Shown piece by piece: positions 10,094-19,612 of a DNA stretch of 44,447 nucleotides. Position 1 is the first letter of the stretch. Every line of letters begins with the position of its first letter. A model generated the notes under the pieces. The model was not told the DNA's origin. It searched no databases and saw nothing but the letters and a program-made list of their open reading frames with translations. The position numbers and the translations under genes are program-made. This DNA comes from an uncultured Collinsella sp. (GTDB lineage Bacteria > Actinomycetota > Coriobacteriia > Coriobacteriales > Coriobacteriaceae), in contig UQHW01000017.1 in the NCBI GenBank assembly GCA_900540935.1, positions 1 to 44,447 of the forward strand. The letters run 5' to 3'.

Positions 10094-12247
10094 TTACTGA
10101 ACTTTGCTGGCGAACTCGAGGTATTGCATGCGCTGCAGCTTGTCGATCGTCGAGGCGTATGGGCTGTCTTCAGATTCCAAGTCGTAGCGCAGCCCGTCGG
10201 CACCAAGATAGCCGGCGACATTGATGGTGGGCACATCTGACCTTGTTGCAAGCAGGGCCTTTTGATAGTCAGTGAGCGGGGCGCCGATCTTATTAAGGGT
10301 AATAGCTGCAATCTCGTTTGCCCCGACGGTGTCGTAGACGTTGAGCTCGGTATTGCCGGCGATTTCATAGTTAGCCCAGACGAAATAGGTCGACTGATAG
10401 ATACGGAAAGCGTGGCTTGCCGTATCTTCCTGAGGGTACAGCTCGTCGTTGAGAGTCGTTGCGGCGCTCGGCTGATGGTCGCCAAAAAAGACAAGAACAA
10501 CCGGTCTGCCGATATTGCGGAGCTCGTTGATAAAGTACTCGAGGTCCCGGTCGGATGCATTGATGCAGGTGAGATAGGTATTGAGCGCGCTATTGGCGCC
10601 CTCGCTGGCTCCCTCGACCCAATAGTTTGTCAGCTCTTCGGCGGGAACGGTGCCATAGTCGTAGCCGCCGTGATTTTGCATCGTGACGTCAAAGATGAAC
10701 TGCGGGGCTTCGTCGGTTCTGAGCAGGTCGAGTATCTTGTCGTAGGTGGCGTAGTCGCATACGCCGGCATGGTAATAGGGCGCACCTTCGAAATCGCCGA
10801 TTGAAAGAAAGTCTCCAAAACCCAGCTGCTGATAGATTTTATCTCGATGGTAGTTGACGGGGTTTTGCGGGTGCATAGCAGTAGTAGTATACCCAAGCTC
10901 TTTAAGGTCCTTTGCCAGGCTGTTGACACTATTCATCTGATACAGCTGATAGGGGATTTTGCCTAATCCGACAAAGGCCGTTGTCGCTCCGGTCAAAAAT
11001 TCGAATTCGGAGTTCGCCGTTCCGCCACCGGTGACCGAAGCGAGCATGGTGCCGCGAACAAGTGTGTCGGGAAGCGAGTTGTAGAATGCGGGACCGGTGT
11101 ACCCGGCCGCCTGGAGCTGCTCAAAGCACGAAAGGTCGCTAAAACTCTCGTTCATGACGGCAACAATCGTCGGCTTGATTTCATTGAACTGGGCAACGGC
11201 CGCCGCGCGCTGCTCGCTCGAGCCATACGTGCTGTCGTAGGCGGCGGCGAGCTCCTGTTCGATGCTCTGCGCCTCATCGGGCGTATAGTCTTCGGGCTTT
11301 TCAATGGGCAACTCGTTGACCATTTCGGTGAACGAAGTGATAAAACCCTGAGACGCATACGTGGTGATGGGCTGCCAACGGTCAAATCCAAAATCCAGCG
11401 ACTGCTCCAAGTCGATGTTGGAAAAGCCCAAGAGCCCCACAACGGTCACTAGCAGAAAAGCGCAGAGGTTAGCGGCGATTGCGGGGAAGACATGGGCGGG
11501 CGTACGGAGCTTTCGCGGTCGGATAAGCGAAAGAAGCCCCAGGGAAATCTCCAGCAGGGCGAGTGAGGTTACGATTCCTGCAGTGAAGGTGAACTCATAT
11601 CCCTCACTTACTTCCATTGCGGTGCCCAATGCCAAAATGTCGCTCGGCAGGATGGCCTCGCCTTTAAACGTTATGACGAAGTGCTCGGCAATGCCAAGGG
11701 TGCAACAGACGACGGGCACGAGGGCCATGACGCCTCCATGACGCTGTCCCAGCAAATAAAGGGAGAGCAGAACCGTCGCGAGCAGCCCAACGGAAAACCC
11801 GAATGAGTTGGCGGGAATGCGATAGAACGTTTCGTTGCAGGCAATTTCGAGTGAAACGAACGAGAGCGCTGAAACAGCGGCGACGACAAGGATGTCGCGG
11901 CAAATACAGGCAACCGTTCCCGTCGCAAGATCGGTTTGGTCGATAAGTCCCGAAACCAAGGGCTCGACAAGAAGTATGACGGCGGCAGCACCGAGCGCCG
12001 AATAAGAAAGGACCCATAGGGAGCAGTCCTCATTTACGAGCAATTGATTCGTAATCCATGCAGCTACCATGCCGAGCGGGATGAGGAGCATCGCGCACCA
12101 AAAGACGCGGGCAATGGGCGGTTTTTCGTTGTGTTTGATTGAAAAATACACGCGCACGACGACGGCGGCCACGATAAGGACGGCGATGAATATGGGCAGA
12201 TTGGCCATGCCACTCGAAGTGATTTCAAGGGGGATATCTTCGGTCAT
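10094..12247 (-). CDS. LTA synthase family membrane sulfatase (phosphoglycerol transferase)
   Basis: This is a predicted polytopic membrane enzyme of the LtaS/MdoB alkaline-phosphatase superfamily, which moves phosphoglycerol from phosphatidylglycerol onto a glycan or teichoic acid outside the cell. The 717-residue protein has about 7-8 hydrophobic segments in the first 280 residues, longer than the five of classical LtaS. An extracellular catalytic domain follows: NESFSD (about 366) supplies a metal ligand, GGGTANSEFEFLTG (about 406-419) carries the catalytic threonine, and FFGDHQPSA (about 600) supplies the Asp-His metal pair. The start ATG follows AGAGGAACGTCC. It stands alone, divergent from uvrA. 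Substrate is inferred by family only; the extra membrane helices leave room for a different glycan acceptor. Confidence 0.88.
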   Translation of the reverse strand: MTEDIPLEITSSGMANLPIFIAVLIVAAVVVRVYFSIKHNEKPPIARVFWCAMLLIPLGMVAAWITNQLLVNEDCSLWVLSYSALGAAAVILLVEPLVSGLIDQTDLATGTVACICRDILVVAAVSALSFVSLEIACNETFYRIPANSFGFSVGLLATVLLSLYLLGQRHGGVMALVPVVCCTLGIAEHFVITFKGEAILPSDILALGTAMEVSEGYEFTFTAGIVTSLALLEISLGLLSLIRPRKLRTPAHVFPAIAANLCAFLLVTVVGLLGFSNIDLEQSLDFGFDRWQPITTYASQGFITSFTEMVNELPIEKPEDYTPDEAQSIEQELAAAYDSTYGSSEQRAAAVAQFNEIKPTIVAVMNESFSDLSCFEQLQAAGYTGPAFYNSLPDTLVRGTMLASVTGGGTANSEFEFLTGATTAFVGLGKIPYQLYQMNSVNSLAKDLKELGYTTTAMHPQNPVNYHRDKIYQQLGFGDFLSIGDFEGAPYYHAGVCDYATYDKILDLLRTDEAPQFIFDVTMQNHGGYDYGTVPAEELTNYWVEGASEGANSALNTYLTCINASDRDLEYFINELRNIGRPVVLVFFGDHQPSAATTLNDELYPQEDTASHAFRIYQSTYFVWANYEIAGNTELNVYDTVGANEIAAITLNKIGAPLTDYQKALLATRSDVPTINVAGYLGADGLRYDLESEDSPYASTIDKLQRMQYLEFASKVQ

Positions 12248-12282
12248 GGACGTTCCTCTGTTACAGCAAATTAAGTTCAGTT

Positions 12283-12296
12283 TTAGATTACTCTAA
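12283..12296. promoter_or_regulatory. Inverted repeat in the divergent ltaS-like/uvrA region
   Basis: TTAGA-TTAC-TCTAA is a perfect 5-4-5 inverted repeat about 36 nt upstream of the LTA-synthase-like start. It could be an operator or overlap its promoter, but chance is possible at this length. Confidence 0.25.
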
Positions 12297-12365
12297 CCTT
12301 TCCACGGCATTTCGAGAAACAAAGCACCCGACACGCAAAGCAAAAGGTCTGCGAATCTTGTATTA

Positions 12366-12379
12366 CGAACATCTGTGCG
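12366..12379. promoter_or_regulatory. Candidate LexA (SOS) box upstream of uvrA
   Basis: CGAACATCTGTGCG matches the Gram-positive SOS pattern CGAAC-N4-GTTCG at nine of ten defined positions. It lies 62 nt upstream of the uvrA start, where a repressor could block transcription. uvrA is an SOS gene in many Gram-positive bacteria. No matching site was found by eye before uvrB or uvrC. Confidence 0.45.
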
Positions 12380-12440
12380 CGTTGAGTGCGTTAAACTCAT
12401 CGACAGTGTGATTTGAGGTTATAGGAGGCAAGGAGCTTCC

Positions 12441-15320
12441 ATGTCTGATTCTTCTATCGTTATCCGTGGTGCGCGCGAACACAACCTGCGCAATATCGAT
12501 GTTTCCATCCCGCGCGACGAGCTCGTGGTCATTACCGGTCTTTCCGGATCGGGCAAGAGCTCACTGGCGTTCGATACCATCTATGCCGAGGGCCAGCGCC
12601 GTTACGTCGAGAGCCTTTCGAGCTATGCGCGTCAGTTTTTGGGCCAGATGGACAAGCCCGATCTGGACTCGATCGACGGCCTGTCGCCGGCTGTGTCGAT
12701 CGATCAGAAAACGACGTCCAAAAACCCACGCTCGACGGTGGGCACCGTAACCGAGATTTACGACTATCTGCGTCTGCTGTTTGCTCGCGTGGGAACGCCA
12801 CACTGTCCTGAGTGCGGTCGTGTCATTGAGCGTCAGACGACCGATCAGGTCGCCGATAAGGTGCTGGCGGCGGGGGAGGGCCGTCGCGCGTTTGTGTTGG
12901 CGCCGGTGGTTCGTGGACGCAAGGGCGAATATGCCAAGCTGTTTGAGGACCTGCGTGCGGAGGGCTTTAGCCGTGTGCGCGTCGACGGCGAGGTGCGCTC
13001 GCTTGACGACCCGATCGACCTGGACAAGAAGTTCAAACACGACATTGAGGTCGTGGTCGACCGTATCGTGATTCGAGAGAACTCCCTGGGTCGCATTGCC
13101 GAGTCCGTTGAGCAGGCGACGGCACTGGCGCACGGTAACGTGAACGTGTACATGCTGCCCGAGCGCGACGCTCCCGAGGGAACCGAGGGCGAGCTGCTGG
13201 AGTATTCGCTGGCACTGGCGTGCCCGGAGCACGGGCATTCCATCGACGACCTGCAGCCGCGCGATTTCTCGTTCAACGCGCCCTATGGTGCATGTCCCGA
13301 GTGCGATGGCCTGGGCTTTAAAAAGACAGTCGATGCCGAGGCGCTGATTGAAGACCCCTCAAAGTCGATTGCCGACGGAGTCTTTGGCAGCCTGTTCGGC
13401 AATTCCAACTATTATCCGCAGATTTTTGCTGCGGTCTGCAAACACTTTAAGGTGAGTGCCGATACGCCATGGGAGGACCTGCCCCCGCGGGTGCGTCGTG
13501 CGTTTTTGGATGGCATGGGCGACAAGAAGATTTCGGTGGACTATCAAAAGCTCGACGGTCGTCGCAGCCAGTGGGACACCAAGTTTTCGGGCGTGCGCAA
13601 TATCCTGTACGAGCGCTATACCGAGACGACCAACGAGAACACTAAGGCGCGCCTGGAGAAGTACATTCGCGAGGAGCCGTGTTCGAGCTGCCATGGTGCT
13701 CGCCTGCGCCCCGAGATGCTCGCCGTCACCGTGGGCGGCAAGTCCATTTATGAGGTTTGCTGCCTGTCGTGCCGCGAGTCGCTCGAGTTTTTTGAGGACC
13801 TTGAGCTCACCGAGCGTCAACAATTCATCGGCGGTCGTATCGTCAAGGAAATCCTGGAACGCTTGCGTTTTCTGGTTGATGTCGGCCTTGATTATCTGAC
13901 GCTCGATCGTGCTTCGGCGACGCTTTCCGGCGGTGAGGCGCAACGCATTCGCCTGGCTACGCAGATCGGTGCGGGCCTCATGGGCGTTCTCTATATTCTG
14001 GACGAGCCTTCGATTGGTCTTCACCAGCGCGACAACGAGCGGCTGATTAAGACACTCGAGCGCCTGCGCGATATCGGCAACACCGTTATCGTCGTTGAAC
14101 ACGATGAGGACACGATTCGCGCTGCCGACTATGTGATCGATATGGGGCCAGGCGCGGGCGTCAACGGCGGGCACGTGGTCGCCGCGGGAACGCCCGCTGA
14201 CATCATGGCGTGCCCCGAATCAATGACGGGTGCCTATCTGACCGGCAAGCGAATGATTCGAGTTCCCAATGAACGCCGCAACCCCGGACGTGGCTGTCTT
14301 AAGATTACGGGAGCATGTGCCAACAACCTCAAAAACGTTACCGCCAAGATTGAGTTTGGCACGCTTACCGTCGTAACCGGCGTATCGGGATCGGGAAAGA
14401 GTTCCTTGGTCACCGATACGATTGCGCCTGCCCTCACCAACGCTATCCATCGCTCTACGCGTCCCGTGGGCCCGTTCAAAAAAATCGACGGTATCGAGTG
14501 CATCGATAAGGTGATCGATATTGATCAGTCGCCAATCGGCCGTACGCCGCGGTCGAATCCCGCTACCTATATTGGTTTGTGGGACGACCTGCGTGCGCTG
14601 TTTGCGAGCACGCCGGAGTCGAAGGCGCGTGGCTACTCGCCGGGACGCTTCTCCTTTAATGTGAGCGGCGGACGCTGCGAGGCGTGCAAGGGCGACGGCC
14701 AGATCAAGATTGAGATGCACTTTCTTCCCGATATTTATGTTCCCTGCGAGGCTTGTGGCGGCAAGCGCTATAACCGCGAGACGCTTGAGGTTACCTATCG
14801 TGGCAAGACTATCTCGGACGTACTTGACATGAGCGTGGCCGAGGCACTGGCTTTCTTTGGGAATATTCCGCAGATCAAGCGAAAGCTTCAAACCCTGTAT
14901 GACGTCGGCCTAGGTTATGTGAGCTTGGGCCAGCCCGCCACGACGCTCTCGGGTGGTGAGGCGCAGCGCGTAAAGCTCGCCAAGGAGCTTCATCGTCGCC
15001 AGACAGGCAAGACGTTCTACATTTTGGACGAGCCCACAACCGGCCTCCATTTTGAGGATGTTCGTCAGCTGCTCGACGTGTTGCAACGCCTGGTCGATGC
15101 GGGCAACACGGTTCTGGTGATCGAGCACAACCTTGATGTCATCAAGGTTGCCGACCGCCTGATCGATATGGGCCCCGAGGGCGGCAATGGCGGCGGAACC
15201 GTCGTGGTCTCAGGCACGCCGGAGCAAGTCGCGGCATGTTCGCAGAGCTACACGGGCAAGTTCTTGGCGCCGTTGCTCAAGCGTGACCGTGAGCGTCAGG
15301 CGCAGCTTGACGCACAGTAA
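12441..15320 (+). CDS. uvrA: Excinuclease ABC subunit A
   Basis: UvrA is the damage-sensing dimeric ABC-type ATPase that starts nucleotide excision repair and loads UvrB. The 959-residue protein has two ABC modules. The first Walker A is GLSGSGKS (33-40), with signature LSGGEAQRIRLATQ and Walker B LYILDEPSIGLH. The second has GVSGSGKS (about 650) and LSGGEAQRVKLAKEL with FYILDEPTTGLH. The first zinc module uses CPEH then CPEC, so one ligand position is histidine instead of cysteine. The second zinc module has CEAC and CEAC. The start ATG follows ATAGGAGGCAAGGAG. It is probably transcribed alone, with a possible SOS box upstream and a terminator downstream. Confidence 0.98.
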   Translation: MSDSSIVIRGAREHNLRNIDVSIPRDELVVITGLSGSGKSSLAFDTIYAEGQRRYVESLSSYARQFLGQMDKPDLDSIDGLSPAVSIDQKTTSKNPRSTVGTVTEIYDYLRLLFARVGTPHCPECGRVIERQTTDQVADKVLAAGEGRRAFVLAPVVRGRKGEYAKLFEDLRAEGFSRVRVDGEVRSLDDPIDLDKKFKHDIEVVVDRIVIRENSLGRIAESVEQATALAHGNVNVYMLPERDAPEGTEGELLEYSLALACPEHGHSIDDLQPRDFSFNAPYGACPECDGLGFKKTVDAEALIEDPSKSIADGVFGSLFGNSNYYPQIFAAVCKHFKVSADTPWEDLPPRVRRAFLDGMGDKKISVDYQKLDGRRSQWDTKFSGVRNILYERYTETTNENTKARLEKYIREEPCSSCHGARLRPEMLAVTVGGKSIYEVCCLSCRESLEFFEDLELTERQQFIGGRIVKEILERLRFLVDVGLDYLTLDRASATLSGGEAQRIRLATQIGAGLMGVLYILDEPSIGLHQRDNERLIKTLERLRDIGNTVIVVEHDEDTIRAADYVIDMGPGAGVNGGHVVAAGTPADIMACPESMTGAYLTGKRMIRVPNERRNPGRGCLKITGACANNLKNVTAKIEFGTLTVVTGVSGSGKSSLVTDTIAPALTNAIHRSTRPVGPFKKIDGIECIDKVIDIDQSPIGRTPRSNPATYIGLWDDLRALFASTPESKARGYSPGRFSFNVSGGRCEACKGDGQIKIEMHFLPDIYVPCEACGGKRYNRETLEVTYRGKTISDVLDMSVAEALAFFGNIPQIKRKLQTLYDVGLGYVSLGQPATTLSGGEAQRVKLAKELHRRQTGKTFYILDEPTTGLHFEDVRQLLDVLQRLVDAGNTVLVIEHNLDVIKVADRLIDMGPEGGNGGGTVVVSGTPEQVAACSQSYTGKFLAPLLKRDRERQAQLDAQ

Positions 15321-15340
15321 AGAGACGTTGTAGTACCGAC

Positions 15341-15371
15341 GCGCCACCGATTCCTTCTGATTCGGTGGCGC
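15341..15371 (+). terminator. Terminator after uvrA
   Basis: A perfect 10-bp stem (GCGCCACCGA with TCGGTGGCGC) is followed by TTCTGTGT, a weak U tract. It lies 20 nt after the uvrA stop and separates it from the ybaK-like gene. Confidence 0.75.
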
Positions 15372-15410
15372 TTCTGTGTGTCGAGATGGCATATGCGGCG
15401 GAATTGGCCC

Positions 15411-15416
15411 TATACT
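15411..15416 (+). promoter_or_regulatory. Possible -10 box before the ybaK-like gene
   Basis: TATACT followed by TAAT lies 38 nt upstream of the start codon and just after the uvrA terminator. No convincing -35 box is seen. Confidence 0.4.
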
Positions 15417-15453
15417 TAATCCTTACGTCGCTCTGCGAGGGAAAGGATGTGCC

Positions 15454-15954
15454 ATGGCAAAGGCTGTTAAGACGTCAAAAACCAATGCGATGCGCGAGCT
15501 GGAAAGCGCCGGCATCTCCTATGTTCTCCATACGTACGAAGACGATGGCGACGAATCGTCGGGGCTGGGCGTCGCGATTTCCGAGCAGCTTGGCGAGGAG
15601 CCCGGTCAGGGATTTAAGACCCTGGTCTGCACGACGCCGTCCAACGACCATGTCGTGTGCTGCATTCCCGTTGCCGACGAGCTCGACCTCAAGGCCGCCG
15701 CGCGCGCCGCAGGCGAAAAGTCGCTGACCATGATGCATGTCAAAGATTTGCTTGCCGCGACGGGGTATGTCCGCGGCGGTTGCAGTCCGGTCGGTATGAA
15801 AAAACGCTTCCGGACTCTGATCGATGAGACATGCGTCCTTTGGGATACTATTTTTATCTCGGGTGGCAAGCGCGGCTATCAGCTTGAGCTTGCTCCCGAT
15901 GATTTAATTGCATTTTGCGGGGCGACGGTTGCCGCGATTACGAGAGAGGACTGA
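15454..15954 (+). CDS. YbaK/EbsC-type Cys-tRNA(Pro) deacylase
   Basis: This is a trans-editing enzyme that hydrolyses mischarged Cys-tRNA(Pro) in the cytoplasm. The 166-residue protein fits the YbaK fold: an N-terminal helix with NAMRELESAGISY, the segment GFKTLVCTTPSNDHVVCCIPVADELDLK with the usual lysine, and the late motif GYVRGGCSPVGMKKRF, which matches the family's GG-x-SP-G pattern. ATG 15454 is preceded by GAAAGGA and lies at the expected N-terminus, although the frame is open further upstream. The gene ends 3 nt before murJ, so the two are likely cotranscribed. Function rests on the family; tRNA specificity within YbaK/ProX relatives cannot be decided by eye. Confidence 0.88.
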   Translation: MAKAVKTSKTNAMRELESAGISYVLHTYEDDGDESSGLGVAISEQLGEEPGQGFKTLVCTTPSNDHVVCCIPVADELDLKAAARAAGEKSLTMMHVKDLLAATGYVRGGCSPVGMKKRFRTLIDETCVLWDTIFISGGKRGYQLELAPDDLIAFCGATVAAITRED

Positions 15955-15957
15955 GCG

Positions 15958-17640
15958 ATGCCGCAGGAAGAATTGAAGCGCGGAGCTCATTTTGCAAAAG
16001 AATCTGCGCCTCAGACACCCTCATCCGAAGCTTCTTCGTCGCGAGATGACACTGACGACATGGGCTCGTCGGACTACTCCACGGTTGGTCGTTCCGCCGG
16101 GCTTATGACCATCCTGACCATCGTGTCTCGCGTCACCGGTTTTATCCGCACGTGGGCAATGGCGGCCGCTATCGGCATGTCGCTACTCTCGTCCTCCTAT
16201 CAGGTCGCCAACAACCTGCCCAATATGCTCTACGAACTCGTGATGGGCGGCATGCTCGTGACGGCGTTTTTGCCCGTGTACATGGGCGTGAGGCGTGAGC
16301 AGGGTCGCGAGGCCTCGAACGAGTACGTGGGCAACCTGCTCGGCATTCTGCTTTTGGTGCTGGGTGGCATTTCGTTGCTGGGGACCGTGTTCGCCCCGGG
16401 CTTTATCTGGACGCAATCGTTCCTTTCGGGTGACGGCGGCAGCATGGATACCGCTGCGTTCATGTTCCGTTTCTTTGCCATCCAGATTCTGTTTTATGGT
16501 TTGGGCTCGGTGTTCTCGGGCGTTCTCAACGCACACCGCGACTACTTCTGGTCGACGTTTGCCCCGGTCCTCAACAATGTGATCGTCATTGCGAGCTTTA
16601 TGGGTTTTGCGCCCGTGTCCGCACAGTTTGGCGAACGTGCCGGCATCATCTTGATTGCGGCCGGTACGACCCTCGGTGTCTTTGTTCAGATGGCATGTCA
16701 GATTCCCGCGCTTGGCAAGCACGGCGTGCATCCCCATATCCATATCGACTTTAAGGACCCCGCGCTGCGCCAGACGATTGCGCTCGGTATCCCGACGCTG
16801 CTCGCCACGGTGTGCATGTTTGTCTCGACCTCCATTACCAATGCCGCCGCGCTGGTGGTGCAGCCCGAGACCGGCCCTTCCGTCATCGCATATGCGCGCC
16901 TGTGGTACACATTGCCCTATGCGCTGATCGCCGCCTCGCTTTCGACGGCACTCTATACCGAACTCTCTCACGATGCGCAGGAGAAGGATTACGACAGCGT
17001 CCGCACGGGCATTTCGCGCGGTGTCGCCCAGATGCTCTTCTTCCTGATTCCGTTTGCGATGTATCTGATCGTCTTCGCCCGTCCGCTCAACATGATCTAC
17101 TGCGCCGGCAAGTTCGATGAATCCGGTGTGGCGCTGGTGTCGGAGTTCCTTATCTATCTGGCACTTTCCCTGCCGCTCTACGGCGTGGTCGTGCTGATGC
17201 AGAAGAGCTTCTCGGCCCTGCTCGATATGAAACCTTATAGCCGCTATTGCCTGTACTCCGCTATCGGCCAGGCCGGTTCGGTGCTGCTGTTTGGCGTGGT
17301 GCTGGGCTACGGTATGCCGGCAATTGCGCTTTCGTACGTCGTTGACTACGTGGTCTTGGTCGGATGCTCACTGTGGTGGCTGCGCCGTCGTCTGCATGGC
17401 CTTCAGGTCAAGTCTATCCTGCATGGCGGTTTCTTCGGCCTACTGTTCGGTGGCTTGGGCGCTGCCGCGGGCGCCGGCGTCATGTGGGCACTTGAGCACT
17501 TTGTCGGAGCGCTTGGCAGCTCGATCCTCATTACCCTGGGCTACGTTTGTGTTGCAGGCGTCGTCTCGCTCGCTGTAACTTTTGGTCTTGCCTTCGTCTT
17601 TAAGATGCCCGAGGTCTCGGCGCTGCTTCGTCGCAAGTAG
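15958..17640 (+). CDS. murJ: Lipid II flippase MurJ
   Basis: MurJ moves lipid II across the cytoplasmic membrane for peptidoglycan assembly. The 560-residue protein has a hydrophilic N-terminal tail of about 40 residues and then multiple hydrophobic helices, about 14, typical of the MviN/MOP superfamily. Recognisable segments are RSAGLMTILTIVSRVTGFIR, the VANNLPNMLYELVMGGML stretch of helix 2, and the conserved central FSALLDMKPYSRY region. Length is normal for Gram-positive MurJ. The start ATG is 3 nt after the upstream stop, with GAGAGGA in the end of that gene. The stop abuts the uvrC start, so murJ and uvrC are likely coupled although unrelated in function. Confidence 0.95.
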   Translation: MPQEELKRGAHFAKESAPQTPSSEASSSRDDTDDMGSSDYSTVGRSAGLMTILTIVSRVTGFIRTWAMAAAIGMSLLSSSYQVANNLPNMLYELVMGGMLVTAFLPVYMGVRREQGREASNEYVGNLLGILLLVLGGISLLGTVFAPGFIWTQSFLSGDGGSMDTAAFMFRFFAIQILFYGLGSVFSGVLNAHRDYFWSTFAPVLNNVIVIASFMGFAPVSAQFGERAGIILIAAGTTLGVFVQMACQIPALGKHGVHPHIHIDFKDPALRQTIALGIPTLLATVCMFVSTSITNAAALVVQPETGPSVIAYARLWYTLPYALIAASLSTALYTELSHDAQEKDYDSVRTGISRGVAQMLFFLIPFAMYLIVFARPLNMIYCAGKFDESGVALVSEFLIYLALSLPLYGVVVLMQKSFSALLDMKPYSRYCLYSAIGQAGSVLLFGVVLGYGMPAIALSYVVDYVVLVGCSLWWLRRRLHGLQVKSILHGGFFGLLFGGLGAAAGAGVMWALEHFVGALGSSILITLGYVCVAGVVSLAVTFGLAFVFKMPEVSALLRRK

Positions 17641-19587
17641 GTGCGCGTGGCAGGTCACGACAACATTCCAACACTTGCCGAGCAGGTTTCGCGCGTTCCC
17701 ACGCAACCCGGCTGCTACCTTTGGAAAGATGCCAAGGGTGATGTCATCTATGTGGGCAAGGCAAAAAACCTGCGTGCCCGTATGCGTCAATACGTGACGC
17801 TGCAGGACGAGCGTCAAAAGATCCCGCTCATGATGCAGCTGGTGGCGAGCTTCGACTATATCGTGGTGGAGACCGAGCACGAGGCATTGGTGCTCGAGCG
17901 CAATCTGATTGGCCAGTACCATCCGTACTTTAACGTCGATCTCAAAGACGATAAAAGCTATCCCTTTATCGCCATTACCAAGAGCGACTTGTTTCCGGCT
18001 ATTAAATACACGCGAGAGCGTCATAAACCGGGAACGCGCTATTTTGGCCCCTATACCGATAGCCGTGCGGCGCGTGAGACCATCGATACGCTACGCAAGG
18101 TTATTCCTATTTGCTCGGCATCCTGTGCGGAATGGCGCCGCTGCCGCCGCACCGTCGAATCTCATAAGGGCGAAGAAGACATCGTCAATATGATTTGCGC
18201 GCAAAACGGGCGTCCCTGCTTTGACTACCATGTCGGGCGCGGGCCGGGCGCATGCATCGGCGCGATTTCCCCTGCCGACTATGCCAAGAACGTCAAACGT
18301 GTCGAACGTTTCTTGTCGGGCCATCGCAAGGATGTCGTTGACGAGCTTACGTCCGAGATGACGGAGGCAGCCGAGACGCTCGATTTTGAGCGTGCGGCGC
18401 GCGTCAAGCGTCGCCTGGAAGTCATTAGGGGCCTGGACGATCGCCAACAGGTCGTTTTTCCATCGAGCGTCGATATCGACGTCATCGGCTTCTATCGCGA
18501 AGAGACTATCTCTGCCGCCTGTGTCTTTGTCGTTCGCGAGGGCCGAACGGTTCGAACTTGTGAGTTCATCCTCGATAAAGGCCTGGATGTCGACGAGGAA
18601 GAGCTTCAATCGGGCTTTCTTAAGCGCTATTACGACGAGACGGCTGATATTCCAGCCGAGATCAATCTCTCTGTCGAGCTTGAGGACGCCGAAGCGTTGG
18701 GGGAGTGGCTTGCGGGCAAGCGCGAACGCTCTTGCCATCTCCATAGGCCGCAGCGCGGCGAAAAGCACCGCCTGCTCGATATGGCTTCCAAAAATGCGCG
18801 TCATGCCCTCATGCGCTACATGATGCGCACGGGGTATGCTGACGATCGCACCAATCAGGCGCTCCTGGAGCTCGAAAGCGCGCTGGCGCTGCCTGCGCCG
18901 CCGTTGCGCATCGAGTGCTTCGATATCTCGACGTTGCACGGCACCTTTACCGTCGCTTCGATGGTGGTATTTACCAACGGCCGTGCCGACAAGGGCCAGT
19001 ATCGTCGCTTTAAAATTCAGGCCGAATTGGACGAGGCGAACGACTTCGTATCGATGTCCGAGGTTCTGGGGCGTCGCTATGCTCCCGAGCGCATGGCGGA
19101 CGAGCGCTTTGGCTCGCGCCCCGATTTGCTCGTTGTCGATGGCGGCAAACCGCAATTGACCGCTGCAATTAAGCAACTTGAGGCGCTTGGCCTCGATATA
19201 CCAGTTTGTGGCTTGGCAAAGGCCGATGAGGAAGTTTTCGTGCCGTGGGACGAGACCCCCGTCGTGCTGCCGACCGGCTCCGCTTCGCTTTATCTGATCA
19301 AGCAGGTTCGCGATGAATCCCACCGATTTGCGATTACGTTCCATCGCGAGTTGCGCGATAAGGCTATGACGGTTTCGGTGCTTGACGACGTTCCGGGCGT
19401 GGGACCCACCAGAAAACGTGCCATTATGCGCCATTTTGGCTCGATGAAGCGTTTGCGCGCGGCAAGCGAGCAGGAGATTGCGGAAGTTCGAGGCGTTCCG
19501 GCCGATGTCGCCAAAGCGGTCCACGAGGCACTTGTTGCATGGAATGCCGAGCGCGCCCAGGCATCGGCCAGCCGTTCCGAAAACTAA
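17641..19587 (+). CDS. uvrC: Excinuclease ABC subunit C
   Basis: UvrC makes both incisions around the lesion during nucleotide excision repair. The 648-residue protein has an N-terminal GIY-YIG nuclease (GCYLW at 24-28, VIYVGKAKNLRARM at 35-48), a UVR motif (LTSEMTEAAETLDFERAARV, about 235-260), an RNase H-like C-terminal nuclease (IECFDISTLHGTFTVASMVVF; DLLVVDGGKPQL) and a helix-hairpin-helix tail (VPGVGPTRKRAIMRHFG). The GTG at 17641 directly follows the murJ stop; a second GTG at 17647 is an equally possible start because neither has a strong ribosome binding site. Translation probably depends on ribosomes finishing murJ. Confidence 0.97.
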   Translation: MRVAGHDNIPTLAEQVSRVPTQPGCYLWKDAKGDVIYVGKAKNLRARMRQYVTLQDERQKIPLMMQLVASFDYIVVETEHEALVLERNLIGQYHPYFNVDLKDDKSYPFIAITKSDLFPAIKYTRERHKPGTRYFGPYTDSRAARETIDTLRKVIPICSASCAEWRRCRRTVESHKGEEDIVNMICAQNGRPCFDYHVGRGPGACIGAISPADYAKNVKRVERFLSGHRKDVVDELTSEMTEAAETLDFERAARVKRRLEVIRGLDDRQQVVFPSSVDIDVIGFYREETISAACVFVVREGRTVRTCEFILDKGLDVDEEELQSGFLKRYYDETADIPAEINLSVELEDAEALGEWLAGKRERSCHLHRPQRGEKHRLLDMASKNARHALMRYMMRTGYADDRTNQALLELESALALPAPPLRIECFDISTLHGTFTVASMVVFTNGRADKGQYRRFKIQAELDEANDFVSMSEVLGRRYAPERMADERFGSRPDLLVVDGGKPQLTAAIKQLEALGLDIPVCGLAKADEEVFVPWDETPVVLPTGSASLYLIKQVRDESHRFAITFHRELRDKAMTVSVLDDVPGVGPTRKRAIMRHFGSMKRLRAASEQEIAEVRGVPADVAKAVHEALVAWNAERAQASASRSEN

Positions 19588-19612
19588 ACGCGCTTCTAAA
19601 CAACTGATATAC

